Positions 53,759 through 61,540 of a DNA stretch of 64,000 nt are shown one piece after another. Source of the DNA: Halorussus caseinilyticus (GTDB lineage Archaea > Halobacteriota > Halobacteria > Halobacteriales > Haladaptataceae). The notes beneath the pieces are model-generated. The model had not been told where the DNA came from. It saw nothing but the letters and a program-made list of their open reading frames with translations, and did not search any database. How positions within the stretch are numbered: the stretch's first letter is position 1; each line of letters opens with the position of its first letter. Made by a program: the position numbers and the translations under genes. Location: contig NZ_CP119810.1 in NCBI RefSeq assembly GCF_029338395.1, positions 186,001-250,000 of the forward strand, in the 5' to 3' direction.

Positions 53759-54649
53759 ATGTCTCGGTCCATCCGGGCCTGTACCTTCCTCGACAAGGGC
53801 GGTACGGGCAAGACGACCACGGCGGCCCACCTCGGGGTGGCGCTGGCCGAACGGGGAAACGACGTGTTGCTCATCGACCTCGCGGGCAAGCAGGGCGACC
53901 TCGTGAAGCACTTCGGCCGGTGGGAGACCGTAGAGCGCCAAATCGCGGCGGACGACGACTGGCCGAACATCTCGACGGTATTTCAGGACCAGTGGAGCGC
54001 CATCGCCGACAAGTTGGGTGACGCGGCGGTCGAAGACCTGATTCTCGAAACCGACGAGGGCGTGGACCTGATTCCGGCCCATCCGGGTCTCGACAGTCTC
54101 GACGCCGAACTCGGCAACATCGACGACGCCCACGACCGCTACTCCCGACTCGACACGTTCCTCGACGAGTACGTCGAACCGCTGGGCTACGATGCCGTAC
54201 TCATCGACCTGCCGGGCCTGACGAACAACGTCAGCTACAACGGTCTCTGGGCCGCCCGGAACGTCATCGCGCCCGTCGAGATGGGACCGTTCGAGTCCGA
54301 ACAGGCCGAGGCACTCCGCGCGGACCTCGACAAAATCGGCGCGAACTTCGACGTGGACGTGGAACTCGCCATGGTCCTCCCGAACAAGGTCGATACCCGG
54401 ACGAAACTCGCCGAGGAGTACTTAGACGCTTTCGAGGAGGCCTACCCCGAAGCGTTCGTCTCCTCGCACGTCCCGGTCAGTCAGGACATCCGGAACGCCG
54501 CCGAGTCGGGCCGGACCGCGTTCGCACTCGAAGAGCCATCGACCACGGCCCAACGCGCACGCGAAGCATTCCTAGATAACGCCGAGACGCTGGTCGAGCG
54601 ACTCGAACGCTCCGAGCGGGCGGCTCCCGCAGGAGGTGAGACGGCGTGA
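53759..54649 (+). CDS. ParA/Soj-type partition ATPase
   Basis: 296 aa with the deviant Walker A motif FLDKGGTGKTTTAAHLG (Lys13 and Lys18), Walker A' DVLLIDLAGKQGDL and Walker B DAVLIDLPGL, and the LPNKVDTRTK region of MinD/ParA proteins. These ATPases position DNA or large complexes by forming dynamic patches on the nucleoid. The gene starts right after a palindromic hexamer site and overlaps a small partner gene by GTGA. No replication initiator or integrase is close, so this is a chromosomal copy outside an obvious plasmid context. Confidence 0.9.
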   Translation: MSRSIRACTFLDKGGTGKTTTAAHLGVALAERGNDVLLIDLAGKQGDLVKHFGRWETVERQIAADDDWPNISTVFQDQWSAIADKLGDAAVEDLILETDEGVDLIPAHPGLDSLDAELGNIDDAHDRYSRLDTFLDEYVEPLGYDAVLIDLPGLTNNVSYNGLWAARNVIAPVEMGPFESEQAEALRADLDKIGANFDVDVELAMVLPNKVDTRTKLAEEYLDAFEEAYPEAFVSSHVPVSQDIRNAAESGRTAFALEEPSTTAQRAREAFLDNAETLVERLERSERAAPAGGETA

Positions 54650-55038
54650 GCGACCCCGAACTCGAAGAACTCCGCCAGCAGACCCAGCGCACCGACCGTC
54701 TCGCCGAATCCGCCGGAGTCGAGGAGGGAACCGACGACTTGGTGGAGGACCTCGTGGACGCACTCGGTGCCATCGACTCGGGCGAGCAAGCCAAGACGTT
54801 CGCGGCGCGCGACGAGTCGGTGACGGCGCTCCTGACCACCTTGGACGACCGACAAGAGGACCTCGAAGCGGTCGGCACCTCGCTTCAGGGCGAACTCGGC
54901 CGCGAAATCGACACGTCGTCGCTCGACCGGAGCGAAATCGTCCGCCTCGCGGTTCGACTCGGCCTGCGCGAGGCGTCCCCGGAGTACCTCGACCTGCTCG
55001 CGGAAGCATCCGGCGAGTACGCCCGTCGAAACGTCTGA
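54646..55038 (+). CDS. Small helical ParA partner (putative ParB-like adaptor)
   Basis: 130 aa, GTG start overlapping the ParA stop (GTGA), so co-translated. The sequence is acidic and alpha-helical: an N-terminal helix (LEELRQQTQRTDRLAE), a middle DDLVEDLVDALGAIDSGEQAKTF and a C-terminal LDRSEIVRLAVRLGLREASPEYLDLLAEA that could be a ribbon-helix-helix or ParB-like dimer element. Not a canonical ParB with an HTH domain. As it always would be made with ParA, it probably binds DNA (for instance the flanking hexamers) or stimulates its ATPase; both are inferences. Confidence 0.7.
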   Translation: MSDPELEELRQQTQRTDRLAESAGVEEGTDDLVEDLVDALGAIDSGEQAKTFAARDESVTALLTTLDDRQEDLEAVGTSLQGELGREIDTSSLDRSEIVRLAVRLGLREASPEYLDLLAEASGEYARRNV

Positions 55039-55055
55039 ATCGGCTGTCAATCGGC

Positions 55056-55103
55056 GTTTTCGAAATCGTTTACAGAATCATTTCCGATTCCGTTTTCGAG
55101 TCT
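55056..55103. repeat. Hexamer array R6a
   Basis: Eight units (GTTTTC, GAAATC, GTTTAC, AGAATC, ATTTCC, GATTCC, GTTTTC, GAGTCT) beginning 18 nt after the partner gene stop. Confidence 0.75.
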
Positions 55104-55138
55104 GAACGCTCTCCTCGGGACGCCAGCACGTCCAGATG

Positions 55139-55186
55139 GTAAACGAATTCGTAAACGAAAACGCAAACGATTTCGAAAACGGAATG
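55139..55186. repeat. Hexamer array R6b
   Basis: Eight units dominated by GTAAAC, GAAAAC and GCAAAC, opposite in sense to R6a, so R6a and R6b face each other across a 35-nt spacer. Confidence 0.75.
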
Positions 55187-55263
55187 GCGCGCTACTCCCA
55201 GAAAAGTACCATATTTGACATTATTCGCGGAGATTGATAAGCGATGGCGACGTACCACGGGTC

Positions 55264-55653
55264 GTGAGCGACGACGCGCCGACGTTCGACATCCCGCGTC
55301 GCCCCGAGCGCGTCTACCCGCGCGACGGCGGCGTGGAGTACGAGGGTGGAACGGTCTTCCGCCTCTCGCCCGATTCGGAGGTGCCCGAGCGAGAGCTATC
55401 CGCGCTGGTAGAGCGCGTCTTGGACGGTGACCGGTACACGTACGGTGACTGGTTCGAACTCCCAGCACCGGTGTATCTGGTCCACGACGAGTGCCACTCG
55501 ACGGCCTTCCGAGTCGTGATTCGCTCGGGGTGCGTGGAGTTTCACGTCCTGCCGGATACCGCGGAGGCGGCCCTTCGCGGGATGTACTCGCGGCTCTGCG
55601 AGACCGGTGGATGCGGGTGGTGCGTCGATTGCGAGACGACTCGGCCCGAGTGA
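55264..55653 (+). CDS. Conserved-looking haloarchaeal protein, unknown
   Basis: 129 aa from the GTG at 55264; an in-frame TTG at 55234 would add ten residues. Composition is normal for a soluble halophilic protein, with a C-terminal Cys-rich end (LCETGGCGWCVDCE) that could bind a metal. No family is recognised. It lies between array R6b and a winged-helix regulator on the same strand. Confidence 0.6.
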   Translation: MSDDAPTFDIPRRPERVYPRDGGVEYEGGTVFRLSPDSEVPERELSALVERVLDGDRYTYGDWFELPAPVYLVHDECHSTAFRVVIRSGCVEFHVLPDTAEAALRGMYSRLCETGGCGWCVDCETTRPE

Positions 55654-55723
55654 CGATTCGGGACTCCCCCGGCGTCCGCCGAGCGCGGTAGCTTTTTATC
55701 GTCGCCGGGACACCCCAAACGTA

Positions 55724-56392
55724 ATGACCCTCCCCACGACCGACGACGCCCAGTTACGAACGAGCGACACCGAGGAGGAGATGTGGGACCTCGTAGAAGG
55801 CGGCGACCCCGCCGAGGCCCGCCGGACCTACCCGAGCGGGTGGCTCTGGCTGACCGGCGAAGAATCGGTTCGGACGCTCCTCGTGGCGTTGCTCGACGCC
55901 GACACCGACGCTCGCTACGGCGTGGACGACCTCGCGTCTCGCTCGGACTTAGACGAGAGCGCCGTCGAGGAAGCCATCGACGCGCTCATCTCGCTCGGCG
56001 TGTTGGTCGCCGACGAGGGCGCGTATCGCATCAACGACCACGCAATCGTCTACCACGCGGCGGGCGAACTCTCGGCGGCGGTCGAAGCGACCGGCGCGCC
56101 GGACGACGAGACGGGACTGGAGTACCTCGCACGTCTCGAATCGGTGCGCCTGATGCTCGACGCGCTTTTGGAGGCCGACCCCGGCCAGTCGCTCACCCAA
56201 GAGGACGTGCATCTCCTGACCGGCGTCTCTCGCAAGCGCGTCTGGCTACACGTCGAGAAGTTAGTGGACCTCGGGGTGGTCGAAGAGTCGGGCGACGAGT
56301 ACGTCGTCGGCGCGTCGAACTCCGTGATTCGGTTGGTACAGTCGCTCGACGCCGCGGTCGTCGGTGCGACGCTCGCGCCGTCGCACCCATGA
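55724..56392 (+). CDS. Tandem winged-helix regulator, haloarchaeal
   Basis: 222 aa. Two winged-helix like segments: VDDLASRSDLDESAVEEAIDALISLGVLVADEGAYRI (about residues 68-104) and LTQEDVHLLTGVSRKRVWLHVEKLVDLGVVEESGDEYVV (about 165-205). Such tandem wHTH proteins regulate transcription in haloarchaea. A TATA-like CTTTTTATC ends about 24 nt before the ATG at 55724, consistent with a leaderless mRNA and this start. Target unknown. Confidence 0.75.
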   Translation: MTLPTTDDAQLRTSDTEEEMWDLVEGGDPAEARRTYPSGWLWLTGEESVRTLLVALLDADTDARYGVDDLASRSDLDESAVEEAIDALISLGVLVADEGAYRINDHAIVYHAAGELSAAVEATGAPDDETGLEYLARLESVRLMLDALLEADPGQSLTQEDVHLLTGVSRKRVWLHVEKLVDLGVVEESGDEYVVGASNSVIRLVQSLDAAVVGATLAPSHP

Positions 56393-56429
56393 GTGCCTCC
56401 GAAACCGGGGGTCGCGGTCCGCGGACGGA

Positions 56430-56723
56430 CTACGCGGTCGCTTCCTGCGGGAGGTCCACGTACTGTGACTCCCATTCGCGGCGGGCCTCGATTTCGCGGG
56501 TGCCCCGCCGAGTCAGCGTGTAGTAGTTGGTCCGGCGGTCGCGCTGGCCCTTTTCCACGAAGCCTTTGTCAACCAAGGTGTCGAGGTTCGGGTAGAGTCG
56601 GCCGTGGTGAATCTCTTTTTCGTAGTACGATTCGAGTTCGTCTTTGATGGCGAGACCGTGCGGTTCGTCTAGCCCCGCGATGACGTACAGCAAGTCTCTC
56701 TGGAAGCCTGTCAGGTCGTACAT
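56430..56723 (-). CDS. PadR family transcriptional regulator
   Basis: 97 aa PadR winged-helix protein: FQRDLLYVIAGLDEPHGLAIKDELESYYEKEIHHGRLYPNLDTLVDKGFVEKG, with the wing NYYTLTRRGTREIE. PadR proteins are usually repressors responding to aromatic or drug ligands, with gene targets nearby. Normal family length is 100-180. It is convergent with the wHTH regulator and in the same strand as the MCM-like gene, whose stop is 102 nt upstream of it. Confidence 0.88.
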   Translation of the reverse strand: MYDLTGFQRDLLYVIAGLDEPHGLAIKDELESYYEKEIHHGRLYPNLDTLVDKGFVEKGQRDRRTNYYTLTRRGTREIEARREWESQYVDLPQEATA

Positions 56724-56825
56724 CTTCTCCCCTTTTAGACTAAAATCTTCGTATCGGCAAAAGGATGGTGGCCGTTTCGAAGCCGAAAAAGTGTCACAAG
56801 TGAAAGATAGTGGAATCGTCCGACG

Positions 56826-57560
56826 TTATCGGTTCGAGTCCGTTAAGCATTCCATACTCACCGACTCGACCCACATGTCGGTTACCGCAGAGTCGTCGGT
56901 CCGGCTCGCTCGGGGAATGCCAACGATTCTCATTTCGTCGCCGTCCGACACTGTTCCGGTCAGGTCATGTTCGAGCAAGAGGGGCATCTCGTCGGAACCG
57001 GTCGGGTCCCGCACGCGCACCTCTTGGGCGTCTACGTACTCGCTGGCCTCTGGTTCGAAAGAGAGGTAGCCCACGGAACTGCACCGCGGGCACTTGGCGT
57101 GACTCCGGAACTCCCGGCCTGTCTGGGGGACGTGACGGGTGACATCCTCGCACTTCGCACACCGGAACGCCGCGCGCACGACCTTCGGGCGGGACGGTCC
57201 GGTGTCGGCGACGACGCCCCGAGTCGTGTAGAGCCCGTTGAGGTGGGTCGCTCGCAGGTCGGCCAGCGACACTTCGCTCTTGGCGGGAAGGTCGCTGACT
57301 CGGAGGTACACGTCCTGTAGTTCGCGGTCGGTCTCGGAGGCGAGGAACCGCGAGAGTGCGGCCTTTCCCGCACGCAGGGCCTCGTCGGGGTTCGACAGCA
57401 ACGGCCGGACGAATCGGTAGTCGTGGCCGAACCGGTCGCAACTGACCGACAGCGCGCGCTCGTCGGGATAGTTGTCCACGAACCGGCGCACCGACTCGTC
57501 GCGGTCGCGGTACACGTACTCGTACCATTTTTCGGTGAGGTCGCCGTTTCGTACTGCCAT
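56826..57560 (-). CDS. Stand-alone MCM N-terminal domain protein
   Basis: 244 aa matching only the N-terminal half of archaeal MCM helicases: helical A-domain (LTEKWYEYVYRDRDESVRRF, ALSVSCDRFGHDYRFVRPLLSNPDEALRAG), OB-fold with a zinc ribbon (Cys134, Cys137, Cys157, Cys160 in FRCAKCEDVTRH...CPRCSS), and the QEVRVRDPTGSDEMP...GDEMRIVGI end before the AAA+ part would begin. There is no Walker motif, so it cannot be a helicase. The protein could bind DNA or mix with the full MCM hexamer. It may be a truncated paralog or a domesticated regulator. Confidence 0.82.
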   Translation of the reverse strand: MAVRNGDLTEKWYEYVYRDRDESVRRFVDNYPDERALSVSCDRFGHDYRFVRPLLSNPDEALRAGKAALSRFLASETDRELQDVYLRVSDLPAKSEVSLADLRATHLNGLYTTRGVVADTGPSRPKVVRAAFRCAKCEDVTRHVPQTGREFRSHAKCPRCSSVGYLSFEPEASEYVDAQEVRVRDPTGSDEMPLLLEHDLTGTVSDGDEMRIVGIPRASRTDDSAVTDMWVESVSMECLTDSNR

Positions 57561-57657
57561 GGCCCACCGTTCTGCCGCGTCGGTCTTTGTTACACGCCTC
57601 CTGCCGGTCGGACGACTGATTTAGCGTAGTCCTATAGTCGCGGCGGCGGGCGCTCGC

Positions 57658-57699
57658 GGATTCGTTTTCGTTTACGTATTCGTTTACGTATTCATTTTC
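57658..57699. repeat. Hexamer array R7
   Basis: Seven units (GGATTC, GTTTTC, GTTTAC, GTATTC, GTTTAC, GTATTC, ATTTTC) in exact register upstream of the divergent MCM-like gene. Confidence 0.8.
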
Positions 57700-57808
57700 G
57701 GAGACGGAACTGTGCCCGTCGCGGACCGTTCGAGACCGCGGCTGAGAAAGGATATTCGTTCTAAAAGAAATGTATACAGTTCCAAAGCAAATATTTCTCA
57801 ACCTCTCC

Positions 57809-57846
57809 CGCGCGTCGAACGGTCGTTGACGACCGTTCGACGCGCG
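57809..57846. repeat. Perfect 18-bp hairpin
   Basis: Arms 57809-57826 and 57829-57846 are exact complements around TG. It follows an AT-rich stretch (57750-57800). The 491-nt gap 57561-58051 contains only R7, this hairpin, the next hairpin and promoter sequence; no gene was found. Confidence 0.8.
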
Positions 57847-57895
57847 ACCGCTGGCCATCCGACGCGAGAACCACTCGACGCGAGGTGACGGTCTC

Positions 57896-57923
57896 GCCCG
57901 CTCGCGCAGTCGCGCGAGCGGGC
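57896..57923. repeat. Perfect 12-bp hairpin
   Basis: Arms GCCCGCTCGCGC (57896-57907) and complement (57912-57923) around AGTC. Confidence 0.7.
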
Positions 57924-58019
57924 AGGACTTTTCGAGACGGGCGTCGTGCGAGGTAGGTGTCGTGCGCCCGTCCGAGGTGGCTCCGTTCAGTCGGGACCGT
58001 CGCCCGCAACCGAACCCCC

Positions 58020-58028
58020 AATTTATGG
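58020..58028 (+). promoter_or_regulatory. TATA element of dehydrogenase gene
   Basis: AATTTATGG lies 24-32 nt before the ATG at 58052, the spacing for a leaderless transcript; supports that start. Confidence 0.5.
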
Positions 58029-58051
58029 GCGTTGGCGTGGCATGGCGTACC

Positions 58052-61030
58052 ATGTCTTCTCCCCCCGCAGACGCTTCCGACTTCGAGGACTACCGGGAGT
58101 CGCTCGGTATCGACGCGCCGGACGACCCGGCCCACGCCGACCTCGCGGCCGACCTCCGGCGGGCGTGCGAGGGCGAAGTCCGGTTCGACGAGTACAGCCA
58201 GATTCTGTACGCGACCGACGGGAGCATCTACGAGGCCCGTCCCGCGGGCGTCGTCTTCCCGACCGGCGCGGGAGACGTGCAGGCCGCGGTAGCGGTCGCC
58301 GCCGACCACGACGCGCCGGTCCTGCCCCGCGGGGCGGGGTCGTCGCTCGCGGGCCAGTCGGTCGGACCGGAGTGCATCGTCCTCGACCTGTCGCGCCATT
58401 TGGACGGGATTCTCGACGTGGACCCCGAGGCGAAGCGCGCGACGGTCCAACCCGGCGTCGTGCAGGACCACTTGGACGCCCACCTCGAAGAGTGGGGGCT
58501 GAAGTTCGCGCCCGACCCCGCGTCCTCGAACCGCGCGACGGTCGGGGGCGGCATCGGCAACAACTCGACGGGCGCGCACTCGGTCCGGTACGGCATCACC
58601 GACGCCTACGTCGAGGAGTGCGAGGCGGTCCTCGCCGACGGAAGTCGGATTCGCGCCCGCGAGGTCGAACTCGACGGTCCCGAGTGGGACGAGATTGTCG
58701 GGGACGACGGCCGGGAGGCCGACCTTTACCGGACGGTCCGCGGACTGGTCGAGGACAACGCCGAGGAAATCGAAGCCAAGTACCCGAACCTCAAGCGGTC
58801 GGTGTCGGGCTACAACCTCCACGAGTGCGTTTACGTAAACGAAAACGGCAACGAATGCGTAAATCTCGCTAAGCTGTTCGTCGGCGCGGAGGGGACGCTC
58901 GGCGTCGTGACCGAGGCGACCCTCTCGCTGGTGTCGAAACCCGACCGGACCGCGGTGGCGCTCTACTGCTTTCCGGACCTGCTGTCGGCGATGGAGGCGG
59001 TGCCGGTGGCGCTCGACTACGACCCGAGCGCGGTCGAACTCATGGACGAGGAGGTCTTCCGGTTGGCCCGCGACTCGGCCGAGTACGCCGAGTACGCCGA
59101 CCCGATTCCCGACGACGCCGCGGCCGCGCTGATGCTGGAGTTCGACTCGGAGGTCCGCGACGACTTGGCCGACGCGATTGCCGAGACCAACGCCGAGTTC
59201 GTCCGCGCGGGCACGGCGTTCGACGTGCTGGAGGCCTACGACACCGACGCGCAGGCGAAGCTCTGGAAACTCCGGAAGGCCGCGATTCCGCTGTTGATGA
59301 GCATGGAGGGCGACCCCAAGCCCTACCCCTTCATCGAGGACGCCTCGGTTCCCCCCGCGGAACTCGCCGAGTACGTGCAGGGGTTCGAGGGGGTTCTGGA
59401 GGCCCACGACACCTCGGCGGCGTACTTCGCTCACGCCGGGAGCGGCACCCTCCACGTCAGGCCGATTTTGAACCTCAAAGAGTCGAAAGGCGTCGAGAAG
59501 ATGCAGTCCATCGCCGAGGACGTGACCTCGCTGGTGTCGGACCACCGCGGGTCGTTCTCGGGCGAACACGGCGACGGACTCGCTCGGACCCAGTTCAACC
59601 CGAAGCTCTACGGTCCCGAGTTGTGGGACGCCTTCAAGGAACTCAAGACCGCGTTCGACCCCGACTGGCGGATGAACCCCGGGAAGGTCGTCTTCCGCGA
59701 GGACGACCCCACGGACATGCGCGAGAACCTGCGCTACGGCCCGGCCTACTCGTCGCTCGAACCCGCGACCACGCAGGACTTCGCCGACGAGGGCGGCTTC
59801 TCGCACCTCGTGGAACTCTGCAACGGGTGCGGCACCTGCCGCCAGACCGACTCGGAGGTGATGTGTCCGTCCTACCGGGGGATGGACGACGAGATGGCGA
59901 CGACGCGGGGCCGGGCGAACATGCTCCGGGCCGCGATTTCGGGCGAACTCCCTCCCGAGGAGATGTACACCGAGCGGTTCCAGAAGGAGGTGCTGGACCT
60001 CTGTCTCGGATGCAAGGGGTGTCAGAGCGACTGCCCGACCGGGGTGGACCTCGCCAAACTCAAGGCCGAGGTCAAGCACCGCTACCACCGGCGAGAGGGC
60101 GCTGGCCTGCGCGAACGCCTCTTCGCCGAGGCGGACCGCCTCGCGGCGGTGGGGTCCGCGCTCGCGCCAGTCTCGAACTGGCTGGCGGACCTCCCCGGTG
60201 CGGGCCTGCTGGCCGAGAAGACGCTCGGGGTCGCGCGCGAACGCGACTTCCCGGAGTTCGCGGGCCAGTCGTTCGCGGCGTGGTTCGAGGCCCGCGGCGG
60301 CCCCCGGATTCCCGAATCCGGGGCCGCCGACAGGGTACTGCTCGTTCCGGACGCCTACACCAACTACGTCTACCCCGAGACTGGCCGGGCCGCGGTGCAG
60401 GTCCTCGAAGCGGCGGGCGTCCACGTCCGGGTGCCCGACGCCGACCCGAGCGGACGCCCGTCCTACTCCGAGGGCTTTCTCGACGCGGCGCGTTCGCGCG
60501 CCGCGTCGAACGTCGCCCGGTTCGCGCCGCGGGTCCGCGACGACTGGTCGGTCGTCTACCCGGAACCCTCCGACGCCGCGATGGTCCGTGACGAGTACCG
60601 GGACCTTCTTCCGGACTCGGCGGGGGCCGACCGCCTCGCGGCGAACGCCTACGGCGTCTGCGAGTACCTCGACCTGACGCGGGCCGACGACGCGGTGGAC
60701 TTCGACGCGCCCGACCAGCGACTCGCGTACCACGGCCACTGCAACCAGAAGGCGCTGGGCACCGACGACCACGCCGCGGCGGTCCTCTCGCGGGCGGGCT
60801 ACGAGGTGGCCACCCTCGACTCGGGGTGTTGCGGCATGGCCGGTAGCTTCGGCTACCACGCCGAACACTACGACCTCTCCCAGTCCATCGGCGACATCCT
60901 CCGGGACCAAATCGCGCAAGTGGACGCCGACGAGGTGGTCGCGCCCGGCGCGTCCTGCCGGTCGCAACTGGAGGCCGAGCGACCCGCCCATCCGGTCGAG
61001 AAACTGGCCCGTGCGCTCCCGACTGAGTGA
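58052..61030 (+). CDS. FAD-linked D-lactate/glycolate dehydrogenase fused to Fe-S subunit
   Basis: 992 aa. Residues 1-480 are an FAD-binding PCMH-type oxidase (PRGAGSSLAGQSVG, GGGIGNNSTGAHSVRYG, FVGAEGTLGVV, FSGEHGDGLARTQ). Then two 4Fe-4S ferredoxin motifs (CNGCGTCRQTD...C and CLGCKGCQSDCPTG) and a C-terminal CCG domain pair (GHCNQKALG, SGCCGMAGSFGY), as in GlcF/YkgE. The fusion oxidises D-lactate, glycolate or a related 2-hydroxy acid and passes electrons to the respiratory chain. Residues about 260-271 come from hexamer array R8. It starts at a leaderless ATG. Confidence 0.88.
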   Translation: MSSPPADASDFEDYRESLGIDAPDDPAHADLAADLRRACEGEVRFDEYSQILYATDGSIYEARPAGVVFPTGAGDVQAAVAVAADHDAPVLPRGAGSSLAGQSVGPECIVLDLSRHLDGILDVDPEAKRATVQPGVVQDHLDAHLEEWGLKFAPDPASSNRATVGGGIGNNSTGAHSVRYGITDAYVEECEAVLADGSRIRAREVELDGPEWDEIVGDDGREADLYRTVRGLVEDNAEEIEAKYPNLKRSVSGYNLHECVYVNENGNECVNLAKLFVGAEGTLGVVTEATLSLVSKPDRTAVALYCFPDLLSAMEAVPVALDYDPSAVELMDEEVFRLARDSAEYAEYADPIPDDAAAALMLEFDSEVRDDLADAIAETNAEFVRAGTAFDVLEAYDTDAQAKLWKLRKAAIPLLMSMEGDPKPYPFIEDASVPPAELAEYVQGFEGVLEAHDTSAAYFAHAGSGTLHVRPILNLKESKGVEKMQSIAEDVTSLVSDHRGSFSGEHGDGLARTQFNPKLYGPELWDAFKELKTAFDPDWRMNPGKVVFREDDPTDMRENLRYGPAYSSLEPATTQDFADEGGFSHLVELCNGCGTCRQTDSEVMCPSYRGMDDEMATTRGRANMLRAAISGELPPEEMYTERFQKEVLDLCLGCKGCQSDCPTGVDLAKLKAEVKHRYHRREGAGLRERLFAEADRLAAVGSALAPVSNWLADLPGAGLLAEKTLGVARERDFPEFAGQSFAAWFEARGGPRIPESGAADRVLLVPDAYTNYVYPETGRAAVQVLEAAGVHVRVPDADPSGRPSYSEGFLDAARSRAASNVARFAPRVRDDWSVVYPEPSDAAMVRDEYRDLLPDSAGADRLAANAYGVCEYLDLTRADDAVDFDAPDQRLAYHGHCNQKALGTDDHAAAVLSRAGYEVATLDSGCCGMAGSFGYHAEHYDLSQSIGDILRDQIAQVDADEVVAPGASCRSQLEAERPAHPVEKLARALPTE
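58829..58864. repeat. Hexamer array R8 inside the dehydrogenase gene
   Basis: Six units (GTTTAC, GTAAAC, GAAAAC, GGCAAC, GAATGC, GTAAAT) inserted in frame within the sequence HECVYVNENGNECVNLAKL, where relatives join NLHE...LAKLFVG without the VN/EN pairs. Confidence 0.75.
60481..60508. repeat. Hairpin with TTCG loop in dehydrogenase gene
   Basis: Arms 60481-60492 and 60497-60508 pair perfectly around TTCG, encoding DAARSRAASN; a further in-gene hairpin. Confidence 0.6.
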
Positions 61031-61101
61031 GATTCCGAGTGCAACCGACTGAGCGACAAACTATCGGCGCTCGGACTGTACCATCTGACGGACAGTTCTG
61101 A

Positions 61102-61137
61102 TTATCTCTCTTGATAACGACCGGCCGGGTTTAAATC
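61102..61137 (+). promoter_or_regulatory. Dyad and TATA upstream of small membrane protein
   Basis: TTATC-N6-GATAA (61102-61117) lies just before TTTAAATC (61130-61137), the likely TATA for the gene at 61168. Possible operator. Confidence 0.35.
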
Positions 61138-61167
61138 TCCAGCATGTGATAACTCGGACGTAGCGAA

Positions 61168-61446
61168 ATGCAACCGATGGAAGTTGCCTACGTCGTCTTG
61201 AGCCTCGCCCTCGTAGTCGCCGGTCTCACTCTCGTCGGTCTCGCGGGCCGCGCGTACCTCGAAACCAGAAGTCGGTCGATGTTCCTGCTCGCCGTCGGGT
61301 TCTCGGTGGTGGTCGCCGCGGCGGTGGCGACCACCTTCAGCGCCTTCTTCACCGGGTTCTCGCGGAGCAGACTCCTGTTGACAATCAACTACGCGGTCAC
61401 GACGATTGGCTACGCCTTCATCGTGACCAGCGTCCGAGCGCAGTAG
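61168..61446 (+). CDS. Small three-helix membrane protein (DUF7521-like)
   Basis: 92 aa with three hydrophobic segments (VAYVVLSLALVVAGLTLVGL, SMFLLAVGFSVVVAAAVATTF, LLLTINYAVTTIGYAFIVTS) and few charged residues. It resembles small haloarchaeal membrane proteins that often follow HTH regulators, the group called DUF7521 in some annotations; that name is from memory. No function known. Confidence 0.65.
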   Translation: MQPMEVAYVVLSLALVVAGLTLVGLAGRAYLETRSRSMFLLAVGFSVVVAAAVATTFSAFFTGFSRSRLLLTINYAVTTIGYAFIVTSVRAQ

Positions 61447-61540
61447 CGCGATTTCGGTTTTCGGTTTTCGGTTTTTTCGGTACGGGTCGGCGGCTTCGTC
61501 ACTCCGAACCTACTTGCCGCGCGCCGCCCACGGTTCTCAC

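Noticed and set aside
53623-53970. 115-aa minus-strand ORF antisense to the ParA start
   Set aside because: Consists of hexamer-array translation and shadow of ParA; no independent support.
57761-60991. 1076-aa antisense frame over the dehydrogenase gene
   Set aside because: Mirror of real codon bias; no recognisable domains.
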